Source of the DNA: Thioalkalivibrio sp. | GTDB lineage: Bacteria > Pseudomonadota > Gammaproteobacteria > Ectothiorhodospirales > Ectothiorhodospiraceae | NCBI GenBank assembly: GCA_007136145.1 | Contig: SLHN01000203.1 | Location: 1 to 11,668, forward strand | Direction: 5' to 3' | DNA: 11,668 nucleotides | Shown: in pieces, positions 1 to 6,400 of the stretch | Numbering within the stretch: position 1 is the stretch's first letter | Layout of the letters: every line of letters begins with the position of its first letter | Notes under the pieces: model-generated | Told to the model about the DNA's origin: nothing | The model's database searches: none | Seen by the model: the letters and a program-made list of their open reading frames with translations, nothing else | Position numbers and translations under genes: made by a program

Positions 1-558
1 CAGCACTGTGCACAGTGTTCTCCCCGGCGCAAATCGACCAGACCCGGACCCGAAGCGGTCACGGCGCGCGAGCTCCCACGAAAACGGACTCGCCAGCTCC
101 AGCCCGCGTAGAATCTCCGCACCGGTGCTCAACAGCTTCTGCCCCTCCTCGCGCCCTACGAAACCCTTCAGCACCCGCCCGAACATCGACCGCCCCTTAT
201 GCGCCAGCGGTGAGCCGAAATTGGCTGGAGCGAGCATCACCAGATGCTTGATCGGGGAACGGTGTGGAGGGAACCGGCGCTGCAGCCAGTCACGAACGAT
301 CAGTCCACTGGTCGAGTGTACGATCACGTCAACACTGCCCGCGCTACGTGGCAGATTGCGATCAGTCCAAGCCCGCTCCAGCCCTTCCTGAAGGTCATCG
401 AACCGCAGATCGTCGTGCATCGAGAGGTAGTCGCCAATCGACACCCGCTGTATCTCGACACCGACCAATGCCTCGGCAAGGTGCCGAGCGAGGCGATCGA
501 ACGAACTGCCGTTGTCGCTCCAGCCATGCAGGATAATCAGGGGCCTTTTCTCTGCCAT
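1..558 (-). CDS. Alpha/beta hydrolase, lipase-like (partial, C-terminus off window)
   Basis: The minus strand is open from an ATG at 558 to the left edge, giving the first 186 residues of a predicted alpha/beta hydrolase. Residues 7-13 read LIILHGW, a typical first core strand with the oxyanion-hole HG. Residues 78-89 read VIVHSTSGLIVR and align with the nucleophile elbow (V-G-H-S-x-G-G-L) of lipases, placing Ser82 as nucleophile, but the usual first Gly is Val and the Gly after Ser-x is Ser. After it comes a lipase-like stretch, HLVMLAPANFGSPLAHKG. The catalytic Asp and His would lie beyond the window. An AAGGTG ribosome site sits about 11 bases before the ATG. No signal peptide is visible, so the protein is probably cytoplasmic; the substrate cannot be told. 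The family call is fairly sure, the precise enzyme is not. Confidence 0.8.
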   Translation of the reverse strand, partial: MAEKRPLIILHGWSDNGSSFDRLARHLAEALVGVEIQRVSIGDYLSMHDDLRFDDLQEGLERAWTDRNLPRSAGSVDVIVHSTSGLIVRDWLQRRFPPHRSPIKHLVMLAPANFGSPLAHKGRSMFGRVLKGFVGREEGQKLLSTGAEILRGLELASPFSWELARRDRFGSGSGRFAPGRTLCTVL

Positions 559-741
559 GTTTCCAGCTCACCTTGGGTGGTATTCGCAAATACTGTGTTG
601 GTAGGAATACGACCGCCGTTGGCATCCATGATCAGCCTCGGGTACGAAATCAGGAGGATCAATCCAAATGCTCCGGCAATCCGCCCTGTTCCGTACTCGG
701 CCACAGTCCGCTCTCCGCAGGCAAGCCTAGTGTGTCAGGTT

Positions 742-1560
742 CTATACCCTGGCGGCCTGCACATGCATCCAGTCGAAGTTGCGCGCGCGACCCAGGCTGA
801 CCCAGCCCTCGTCCTCCCAGCATTGCCACCAGGCGTCATACTCGGGCCGGGCGAAGGCCGCGCGATCCCGGTTCCACTCCAGCTTGTTCCGTACCGGATC
901 AAAGTCGAACGCGATACCCCAGGCATGCGTCGACATCGACGTACCGCCGCGCTTCTGCCGAAGGTTGAAGCCACCGCCGTACAGGTCGAGGCGCAGTTCC
1001 TGGATACGTTCGGCGCCATAGTGACTCAGCACCGCGCCGAGCACCCGACCGAGACTGTCGCGCACCTTCGCGTGACACTGAGTGCGCGTCACCCGGGTCG
1101 CAGTGTCCCAGGACAGACGCAACGGATACGGAAGATCGAGGAGGACGAGATTCTTGCCGGGCTCGCCGTAGAACGCAGTCAGTGCCTCCATGCGCTCCAG
1201 CGGCCACTGATGCGGATTGGCCGGAACGGGAATCCGGTCACGCCAGGGCTCCGGAAGGGCACCCGTGTCCTGGAGCACCTTCAGCCGCCCGGTCGCGTAT
1301 TCGGTCTGCGGCCCCCACCAGCCATCGAGTGCTCCCGGGTCGATTCCGGCATCCCGGCACAGCGTCTGCAGACACAGCACAAGCTGCCGGCTCTGCGGCA
1401 ATCGGCGCCAGTCTTCACTGGTCGCCGGTTGCAACGCCTCCAGGGCCCGGGCGACGGCGGCGCGCGTTTTCGGCCCGACCCGGCCGTCGACCGCGCCGGT
1501 GTCGAAGCCCTTCGCCAGAAGCTGGGACTGCAGAACTCGAGTGGCAGTAAGATTCAGCAT
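742..1560 (-). CDS. Endolysin-like peptidase: two peptidoglycan-binding repeats plus M15 (VanY/L-Ala-D-Glu peptidase type) domain
   Basis: This is a predicted zinc peptidase of 272 residues acting on peptidoglycan peptide stems. Two peptidoglycan-binding-like repeats come first: residues 8-40 (GFDTGAVDGRVGPKTRAAV) and 58-95 (AGIDPGALDGWWGPQTEYA). The C-terminal third carries the M15 signature S-x-H-x-x-G-x-A-x-D at 210-219 (STHAWGIAFD) and DWMHVQ at 263-268, giving His212, Asp219 and His266 as zinc ligands. I chose the ATG at 1560 because AAGGAG lies eight bases upstream; an in-frame ATG eleven codons earlier lacks such a site. There is no signal peptide or membrane segment, as in phage endolysins, which leave the cell with a holin, but no phage genes are visible nearby. 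It could be a prophage relic gene recruited by the host. The domain assignment is strong, the biological role uncertain. Confidence 0.82.
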   Translation of the reverse strand: MLNLTATRVLQSQLLAKGFDTGAVDGRVGPKTRAAVARALEALQPATSEDWRRLPQSRQLVLCLQTLCRDAGIDPGALDGWWGPQTEYATGRLKVLQDTGALPEPWRDRIPVPANPHQWPLERMEALTAFYGEPGKNLVLLDLPYPLRLSWDTATRVTRTQCHAKVRDSLGRVLGAVLSHYGAERIQELRLDLYGGGFNLRQKRGGTSMSTHAWGIAFDFDPVRNKLEWNRDRAAFARPEYDAWWQCWEDEGWVSLGRARNFDWMHVQAARV

Positions 1561-1889
1561 TGCTCGCGCTCCTTCGCACGGCGATCGCGACATCGCCGGA
1601 GGTTGTCAGCGTCAGCACAGCGTTGCTCAGCGCACTTGCTGAACACAAGGTGTCAGATGGGAGGATAGACGGTTTTTCCGGGTTTTCCCCGAGTGCTGCG
1701 CCGGCCGGCAGCCCGCGCGTTTCCGCTCCAGGACGCCAGGACAAGAGCGCCAGTTGATTTGCCCCCACGCGACGCAAAGGATACGACCACTCCGCTCGGT
1801 CGTGCTGCGATCCTGGGGCGCACTCCACACCGGCTAGACAGAAATCGCCTCGATCCGGTCCGAGGCAACAGCCTGTAGTACGTGGGCGG
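1561..1889. other. Intergenic stretch without a supported gene
   Basis: This 329-base gap separates the M15 peptidase start from the end of the first Uma2 gene. Short open frames exist on both strands, but none has a convincing ribosome site, conserved motif or protein-like composition. Two small GC-rich inverted repeats occur: CGACC/GGTCG near 1785-1803 and CCTCG/CGAGG near 1848-1865. The second lies just beyond the Uma2 stop and could weakly aid termination, but neither has a U-tract. I see no clear promoter. Confidence 0.5.
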
Positions 1890-2474
1890 CTAACCGCTGA
1901 TCGTGTCCGATCCGGGTAGCGGGACATCCTCGTAGATAGTGGCCAGCGGCACTTCGAATCCGAGGCAGGCGAGTGACACGCCACCCTCGGTGATCCGGTG
2001 CACCTCCCAGCTGTCGCCGACACGGCGGCGCAGCTCGGCCTCGACCCGGTCCTGCGACAGCAGCAGGTATTCCCGCAGCGTCGGGATGCTGGTGTAGGCG
2101 TAGAGCTTCTCGCGCCGGTCGACGCGCTCGGTCGTTTCGGACAGCACTTCGACCACCAGGCAGGGCCGCGTACGGAAATAGGTTTCGCGGTCTTCCGGGT
2201 CGCAGGACAGCAGCAGGTCCGGGTAGTAGAACGCGGTGTCCCCGGCTACCTGCACCCGCAGTTTCATGTCAGCCATGAACAGTTGGCAGGGGGTCCCACG
2301 CAGCCGAGGTCGCAGCGCCGCAAACAGGTTACCCGCGATAAGTCCATGCCGATCGCTCGCCCCGACCATCGCGTACACTTCACCGCCCACGTACTCGTGG
2401 CGAATCTCGCTGACGAGTTCTCCGGCAAGATACTCGTCGACGCTCAACAGAGCTTTCGTTGCTGCTTCAACCAT
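1890..2474 (-). CDS. Uma2 family (DUF820) PD-(D/E)XK nuclease-like protein
   Basis: The 194-residue product matches the Uma2/DUF820 family in length and pattern. These proteins have a restriction-endonuclease fold; most have no proven role, and some are thought to ride with mobile elements. The N-terminal part has SVDEYLAGEL and HEYVGGEVYAM, the usual Uma2 start (YLxxE...YEYxxGxxxxM). The nuclease core is present: P85-D86 in YYPDLLLSCDP, E109 in LVVEVLSETTE, and K123 in RREKLYAY, so the active site looks intact. The ATG at 2474 has CCGGAG seven bases upstream. The gene stands alone. A second Uma2 gene at 5804-6400 on the other strand is clearly divergent, so this is not a recent local duplication. 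Family call confident, function unknown. Confidence 0.9.
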   Translation of the reverse strand: MVEAATKALLSVDEYLAGELVSEIRHEYVGGEVYAMVGASDRHGLIAGNLFAALRPRLRGTPCQLFMADMKLRVQVAGDTAFYYPDLLLSCDPEDRETYFRTRPCLVVEVLSETTERVDRREKLYAYTSIPTLREYLLLSQDRVEAELRRRVGDSWEVHRITEGGVSLACLGFEVPLATIYEDVPLPGSDTISG

Positions 2475-2642
2475 CGCTCGACTCCGGAATCGCTTCGCGT
2501 TTCATGGTAAACGGGAAACCAGTGCCGTACCAAAACACGCTGCCCGTGCCGCCGGGTTTCCACACCTGCGCGCACAGGATTGCGAATTCCCCCAGCGGGA
2601 CAACGGGCGGTCAAGCCGGTATCCGGTTTGACCGAAATTGCC

Positions 2643-2900
2643 TCAATTCAGGCCGCAGAACCCGGTGGAGCAGCCGGTTCCGGTACCACAGGCAGGGGCG
2701 GCGCCGCTTCCCTGGCTGCTGCTACTGATGATATTGCCACCGGTGGCGAGACGCTGGACCGGGGCCTCCGCCGGAGTCTCGCCAAGATCGACTCCGGTAC
2801 GCGCGCACAGCTCGCCCCAGGTGGAGAGGTTCTCGGCCATACGGTGGCTGACTTCCAGAACGCGGCCATTGGTGTCGCAAAGATAGTCATAGGTCGGCAT
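2643..2900 (-). CDS. Small FmdB-like zinc-ribbon-related protein
   Basis: The product has 85 residues and starts MPTYDYLCD, the N-terminus typical of FmdB-type putative regulatory zinc ribbons (MPxYxYxC). It departs from that family: the first knuckle has one cysteine (C8) followed by DTNG instead of a CxxC pair, and the second has only C32. The C-terminal half is Ser/Gly-rich and ends in a cysteine cluster (C71, C77, C82). The middle contains RMAENLSTWGELCARTGVD and the RLATGG block that corresponds to the FmdB 'VKRLIS' position. I chose the ATG at 2900 because GAGG lies nine bases before it and a -10 box lies just upstream. It is likely a free-standing gene with its own promoter. Whether it binds a metal is unknown. 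Confidence 0.75.
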   Translation of the reverse strand: MPTYDYLCDTNGRVLEVSHRMAENLSTWGELCARTGVDLGETPAEAPVQRLATGGNIISSSSQGSGAAPACGTGTGCSTGFCGLN

Positions 2901-2941
2901 CGGATTTTTCCTCGTGTATCGGTGTTTGCTTATACACGGCA

Positions 2942-2972
2942 ATTATAGGCTCGATCGCAGCACCGTTCGCAA
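2942..2972 (-). promoter_or_regulatory. Putative sigma-70 promoter of the FmdB-like gene
   Basis: On the minus strand a perfect -10 hexamer TATAAT occupies 2947-2942, in an otherwise GC-rich region. A -35 candidate TTGCGA lies at 2972-2967 with a long 19-base spacer; GCGAAC at 17 bases is a poorer alternative. Initiation would fall near 2935, leaving about 35 bases of leader with the GAGG ribosome site before the ATG at 2900. Confidence 0.5.
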
Positions 2973-3148
2973 GCCTGCGCTCCCCGATCGCGGCGACCTC
3001 GGCCACCGCTCAGGATCTGGCCACGACCTCCGTTCCCGAACCGGGCAGGCTGGACATGGGGACTCCCGGCCATCGCCGACGCGGCGGCGCAATAGGAACA
3101 GCCTTAGTCCGACAGGCTCCCAAGGCCGCGCGGCCTGCAGCGGCGCGT

Positions 3149-3553
3149 CTACTTTTCGCCGGCCCCGATTCCCCGGAACGCGCGCGCGTTGTACAGGTCA
3201 GCGCAGGCCTTGTGCAGCCGAATCCTGGCCGATTGCGGATGTGGGGGATCGAACACGGCGATATCGTCGAGACCATCGGGCAGCTCGGCGAAGAAGCCGC
3301 CGGACTGGGTATCACCGATCATCAGTGCCTTGCGGTTGCGCGCGATCGCGATCGGCAGGCTCTTCAACCGCCCCAGTTCCTCTCGGATGCTCTCGCGCGC
3401 CGCGACGGAATCTGGGTCCGCCGGGAAATTTCCGTCCGCGTTTCAGCATGCGAAAAGGTAGCAGTCGATCTCCTCCTGCGTGACTGGCTGCGCCGGTTCC
3501 CGATCCGACCGCGGCAAAGCAGTTCGGAGCCTTGGTTTTGATGGGCAAAGCAC
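3149..3553 (-). pseudogene. Unrecognised gene interrupted by an in-frame TGA
   Basis: Directly downstream of hicB the minus strand carries one reading frame with normal protein-like content on both sides of a single TGA at 3443-3445. Before it: SDREPAQPVTQEEIDCYLFAC; after it: NADGNFPADPDSVAARESIR and on through KALMIGDTQSGGFFAELPDG to the TAG at 3149. Neither alternative frame looks better, so a TGG to TGA change is the simplest reading. The upstream part could start at a GTG at 3553; the downstream part has no good start, only a TTG at 3367 without a ribosome site. I do not recognise the family. Selenocysteine read-through is unlikely, as no suitable family or hairpin is evident. A real short gene beginning after the stop remains possible. 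Confidence 0.45.
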
Positions 3554-3565
3554 GGTTCGCGGGTG

Positions 3566-4003
3566 CTACGCCGCGAGATATTTTCGATCCTCGATGACCA
3601 GATGATGGCCCACGGCGGAGAGCGCCGCGACGATGCCGTCGAGCCGCGATGCATGATCAGGATCGACGAGACGGCGGACCACCGCCTCGGTGACGTCCAG
3701 GCGACGCGCCAGAGCGGTGTTGGAGATCCCCTGTTCCCGCATCGCTGCGCGCAGTGCCAGTTTGGCGGCCAAAAGCGGTGCCACAGGAACCGAATACTGG
3801 CCTCGCCTTGCCTTCGAAGGTCGGGGCGGGTCACGCCCATCGAGCACGTAGCCCGCCAGGGCGGCGCCCAGCGCCTCGCTCATTTCATGCAAAGCCTCCT
3901 GCAGAGAGCCTCCGTCTGTGACCGCCTCGGGCAGATCCGGCGCAGTAGCGACACACCGGCCATCCTCATCCGTCTCGATCACCACCGGGTACACGTAACG
4001 CAT
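3566..4003 (-). CDS. hicB: HicB-family antitoxin
   Basis: This is the antitoxin and probable autorepressor of a type II toxin-antitoxin pair. Of 145 residues, the first ~60 form a HicB-type partial RNase H-like domain (YPVVIETDEDGRCVATAPDL, then DGGSLQEALHEMSEAL). Residues 88-135 look like a helix-turn-helix of the XRE type (MREQGISNTALARRLDVTEA), expected to bind the operator in front of hicA. The start at 4003 has AAGGA nine bases upstream and lies 19 bases after the hicA stop, so the two genes are co-transcribed toxin first, the usual HicAB order. The chain is full length and the frame intact. It should bind HicA, block its RNase activity, and repress the promoter near 4239-4267. Confidence 0.92.
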   Translation of the reverse strand: MRYVYPVVIETDEDGRCVATAPDLPEAVTDGGSLQEALHEMSEALGAALAGYVLDGRDPPRPSKARRGQYSVPVAPLLAAKLALRAAMREQGISNTALARRLDVTEAVVRRLVDPDHASRLDGIVAALSAVGHHLVIEDRKYLAA

Positions 4004-4022
4004 TGCATCGTATCCTTAGTGT

Positions 4023-4232
4023 CTACAGTTCCTCAGGCAAGATACCGAGCTGCCTGCACATGGCCTTCAGCAGACCTTTTCCGATCTCCTTCCTACGGTC
4101 CTTCAGCGTAGTGAAGTCCTGGCCGAAATACAGGCGCCCATGGCTACCCTTGCCATGAACTTCGAATCGGACGTCCTTCCCTGACCGGCGTCCGAGCCGC
4201 TTCACGCGCTTCTCGAACTGGAATCCATTCAT
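4023..4232 (-). CDS. hicA: HicA-family mRNA interferase toxin
   Basis: This 69-residue protein is a HicA-type toxin, a small double-stranded-RNA-binding-fold ribonuclease that cleaves mRNA when its antitoxin is lost. The hallmark is GKGSHGRLYFG, with His31 as predicted catalytic residue; the KDRRKEIGKGLLKAMCRQLG helix is the usual C-terminal end. I chose the ATG at 4232 (MNGFQFEK) because the family begins at this point. An in-frame ATG at 4250 would add six residues but lies inside the operator palindrome. No Shine-Dalgarno precedes 4232; the predicted promoter would start transcription at or next to this ATG, so the message may be leaderless. The active-site motif is intact, so the module is probably functional. 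Confidence 0.9.
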   Translation of the reverse strand: MNGFQFEKRVKRLGRRSGKDVRFEVHGKGSHGRLYFGQDFTTLKDRRKEIGKGLLKAMCRQLGILPEEL

Positions 4233-4238
4233 TGGCCG

Positions 4239-4267
4239 AGTATCGTACATTTGTGTACGATGAACAA
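4239..4267 (-). promoter_or_regulatory. Predicted hicAB promoter
   Basis: On the minus strand TTGTTC (4267-4262) and GATACT (4244-4239) form a -35/-10 pair separated by exactly 17 bases. The expected start point, about seven bases past the -10, falls at about 4232, the A of the hicA ATG. The spacer is filled almost entirely by a perfect inverted repeat. This is a sequence prediction only. Confidence 0.5.
4242..4261. promoter_or_regulatory. Inverted-repeat operator in the hicAB promoter
   Basis: ATCGTACA (4242-4249) and TGTACGAT (4254-4261) are perfect reverse complements around a 4-base spacer. The element fills the -35/-10 spacer and touches the -10, the classic position for a repressor site. 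HicB antitoxins with DNA-binding domains commonly repress their own promoters, so HicB is the likely ligand. It also overlaps the start (ATG at 4260) of the degraded divergent gene. Confidence 0.7.
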
Positions 4268-4582
4268 CTCTCGACACTGGAGGGAATCAGTACCGGGTGC
4301 TCTGAACCCTTGCATCCCAAGCCGTCAAGTGATCTTCCCCGAGGACTCGCGCCATACCCACCGCTCAGCTCCCCCTCTGTTCGTCCTGATGCCTTTCGGC
4401 AAGAAATCTACGGTTGGCGCGGCACCGTGGTGGACTTCGATGCCGTCTACCGCGATCTGATCGTGCCCGCCATCGAGAATGCCGGGCTTGACCCGCTGCG
4501 CGCCGACGACGAGTTGACCGGAGGCATCATCCACAAGCCGATGTTCGAGCGGCTGATCCTCTGCGAGTACGCCATGGCAGAT
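4260..4582 (+). pseudogene. Frameshifted, truncated N-terminus of a TRAFs-binding/TPR (DUF4071-like) protein
   Basis: The plus strand reads from an ATG at 4260 through APPLFVLMPFGKK (to 4406), then the coherent sequence continues in another frame from about 4420: GTVVDFDAVYRDLIVPAIEN, then GGIIHKPMFERLILCEYAMAD. Together these resemble the N-terminal domain of large TPR/'TRAFs-binding' proteins, which read VLMPFGxK...DFDxVYxxLIxPAI...GGIIHKPMFERLxLCDYAVAD followed by a LTTANPNVFYELGxRH block. Here the similarity stops at about 4582, just before that block. The gene therefore carries a frameshift between 4407 and 4420 and has lost nearly all of its length. It diverges from hicAB and would have shared the 4242-4261 region. 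The family assignment is from memory of the motif pattern. Confidence 0.6.
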
Positions 4583-4641
4583 CAGCGCTTCCCTGGAATC
4601 TGGCTTGACCTGGTTCTTGAACCCGCACCTCGCGGCGACGT

Positions 4642-5471
4642 TCAGGAGTTCTCGATGTTCGGCTTTGCCGGATTATCGGGCAGGCTGGCCTGGATGAATG
4701 TCTCGGGATTGCTGAACATTCCGCCGAGTAATACTTCCGGCACGCTGTCGCCGGCTTGGGCGAGTGCGAGGGCCTGCATCAGTACCGCGCCGTCGGCAGG
4801 GTCGATCTGGCCTGACGGCAGCGCTTCCCCGTAGAGCCACACGCCGGCCTGCTGCGGAGTCGGCGCGTCGTTGCGGCCGGTGCGACGAGATCCGACGCCA
4901 GAATTTCCGCCAGTGGCCGCGACACGCTGACCACCTCCTCGGTCGCCTCCGGGTCCACCACGTTGTCGAACAGGTGCCGCTTGCCCTCGACCAGACCGAG
5001 CACGCGCTCCTCGTAACGCAGCCGGCGGCGCAGCTCGGACAGGTTGCGGTACCCCAGCACCTTGCCGCGGTCGTCGGTCACGTGGAAGTCGACCAGGTAG
5101 CGCCACAGCGGGCCGAGCACGCGCGAATCGATCACCTGCATCAGGCTGTACAGATCCTCGAGCCGGTTCTCCAGCGGCGTGTCGGTGAGCACGAAGGCGT
5201 AACGCGACTGGACCCGTTTGACCGCGCTCGCGATCTTGGTGCGCCAGTTTTTGATGCGCTGCGCCTCGTCGAGGATCAGCAGATCGGGGCGGAGCGTGTC
5301 GTTGATCACCGGCAGGTCACGCACCACCAGTTCATAGTTCACCACGTGGAACGGGCTTGGGTTGCGGTACTGCGCGCCGCGCGTGTCCACCGGGCCCTGC
5401 ACCACCTGCACTTCCAGACCGGTAAATTTCTCGATCTCGCGCGCCCACTGCAATTTCAGCGACGCCGGGCA
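4642..5471 (-). pseudogene. SNF2-family helicase remnant (both helicase domains damaged)
   Basis: Minus-strand coding similarity starts abruptly at about 5471 with CPASLKLQWAREIEKFTG, normally deep inside a SNF2 ATPase after the Walker A motif, which is absent. The DEAQ box (LLILDEAQRIKNW, codons near 5259-5270) is present. Motif III reads LTDTPLENRLEDLYSLMQ where the family has LTGTP. After NLSELRRRLR the sequence jumps, near 5016, to YEERVLGLVEGKRHLFDNVV, which belongs near the C-terminus of such proteins, so most of the second helicase domain has been deleted in frame. Near 4886 the frame shifts, and the tail (DAPTPQQAGVWLYGEALPSG to a stop at 4642) continues in another frame. With no start codon, Walker A or helicase-C motifs it cannot be active. 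Intact relatives remodel DNA-protein complexes. Confidence 0.75.
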
Positions 5472-5587
5472 CTGGTTCGGATTGGGAGGTGGAGGTGGAG
5501 GACGGGGGCATCAGGCTGGACATGGAGGCACTGGAATATGCGACGACAAAAGAACGCGCTGGGTTCGAGACTCGGATCGATCCGTAA
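5472..5587 (+). pseudogene. Possible C-terminal fragment of an unidentified protein
   Basis: Starting where the helicase similarity ends, the plus strand reads GSDWEVEVEDGGIRLDMEAL then EYATTKERAGFETRIDP and a TAA at 5585-5587. The composition is protein-like, but there is no good start; the only internal ATG would give 21 residues. It may be the tail of a gene whose front was lost at the same junction. I do not recognise it, and chance coding-like sequence over a GGAGGT repeat is a real alternative. Confidence 0.25.
5484..5508 (+). repeat. G-rich GGAGGT tandem tract
   Basis: A purine run on the plus strand, built from consecutive GGAGGT hexamers and ending in five Gs, sits about 13 bases beyond the point where the helicase remnant begins. 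It has enough G runs of two or more to form a two-tetrad G-quadruplex in principle. Confidence 0.5.
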
Positions 5588-5769
5588 ACAGCCATTGTAC
5601 TTGTTCGCGCGAGTTGCAGCCCGGTATGGGACGAGGCCGCGGACCGCGCTACGCCAACGGGCGCGACGGAAGACACCCTTGCTGCGGCCCGCGCTTTCCG
5701 TTGCTCCATGCCATCGAAACGCCCCATTAGGCGGGCCGGACGCCAGCCGCGAAAAATTGCTACGCTTGC

Positions 5770-5781
5770 GCTCGTACGAGC
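5770..5781. promoter_or_regulatory. Perfect 12-bp palindrome upstream of the second Uma2 gene
   Basis: GCTCGTACGAGC is a perfect 12-base palindrome ending 22 bases before the Uma2 start codon at 5804, just upstream of the ribosome site. Its position suits an operator or an mRNA 5' hairpin, but no clear -35/-10 pair was found beside it and no cognate regulator is adjacent. Confidence 0.3.
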
Positions 5782-5803
5782 ACGACGTTCAGCGGAGGGT
5801 GAC

Positions 5804-6400
5804 ATGGGACTGCCCCTTAGAGATTCCAGGCGCCACACCTACGGCGAGTACCTGACCTGGCCGGAGGACGTGCGCTACGAACTGATCGGCGGCGAGGCAT
5901 TTCTGATGGCTCCAGCGCCAACGGCGGACCACCAACGACTGGTGCTGGCAGTCGCCCGTCAGATCGCGGATGCACTCGACGGTTCTCGCTGCGAGGTCTT
6001 CGTCGCGCCCTTCGACGTGCGCCTGCCGCAAGCCGACGAGGCAGACGATGCCATCGATACGGTGGTGCAGCCCGATCTGACGATCGTCTGCGATCCGGAG
6101 AAAATCGACCGGCGCGGCTGCCGTGGCGCACCCGACTGGGTCATCGAGATTCTTTCCCCGGCCACCGCCGCGCATGACCAGACCGTGAAGCTCGGTGCCT
6201 ACGAACGCGCCGCCGTGCCGGAATGCTGGTTCGTGCATCCGACCGACCGGACGGTAACGGTGTACCGGTTGACCGACGCTGCATACGGGCGACCCGCGAT
6301 TTCCGAATTGACCGGCACCCTGCCCTGCCAGTCCGTGGACACCGTCACCATCGACTGGGACCGGATGCCGCAACACCCCGAGGTCGATATGGACCGCTGA
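5804..6400 (+). CDS. Uma2 family (DUF820) PD-(D/E)XK nuclease-like protein
   Basis: A second Uma2 protein, 198 residues, on the opposite strand from the first. It starts in the usual way (RHTYGEYLTWPEDVRYELIG, then GEAFLMAPAPTADHQ) and keeps the core residues: D91 in VVQPDLTIVCDP, E115 in DWVIEILSPAT and K129 in QTVKLGAYERA. The ATG at 5804 is chosen because GGAGG lies five bases upstream; the longer frame to 5708 lacks a site and adds basic non-family sequence. The biochemical role of the family is unproven. It is the only intact plus-strand gene in the window and converges on nnrS. It differs widely in sequence from the Uma2 at 1890-2474 (this one has AHDQTVKLGAYERAAVPECW where the other has ERVDRREKLYAYTSIPTLRE). 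Confidence 0.92.
   Translation: MGLPLRDSRRHTYGEYLTWPEDVRYELIGGEAFLMAPAPTADHQRLVLAVARQIADALDGSRCEVFVAPFDVRLPQADEADDAIDTVVQPDLTIVCDPEKIDRRGCRGAPDWVIEILSPATAAHDQTVKLGAYERAAVPECWFVHPTDRTVTVYRLTDAAYGRPAISELTGTLPCQSVDTVTIDWDRMPQHPEVDMDR

Noticed and set aside
244..1668. 474-codon plus-strand open frame at the left end
   Set aside because: It spans the hydrolase gene, an intergenic gap and the M15 gene, all clearly coded on the minus strand; no ribosome site or conserved domain.
3443..3445. TGA as a selenocysteine codon
   Set aside because: The product is not a recognisable redox selenoprotein, and no convincing SECIS-type hairpin was seen just downstream; a nonsense change is simpler.
5484..5508. 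CRISPR or tandem-repeat array
   Set aside because: Only a few hexamer units without spacers; a simple low-complexity tract.
4764..5855. 363-codon plus-strand open frame over the helicase remnant
   Set aside because: It is the antisense of the SNF2 remnant, His/Arg-rich with no domain; the minus strand carries the DEAQ box and other SNF2 motifs.
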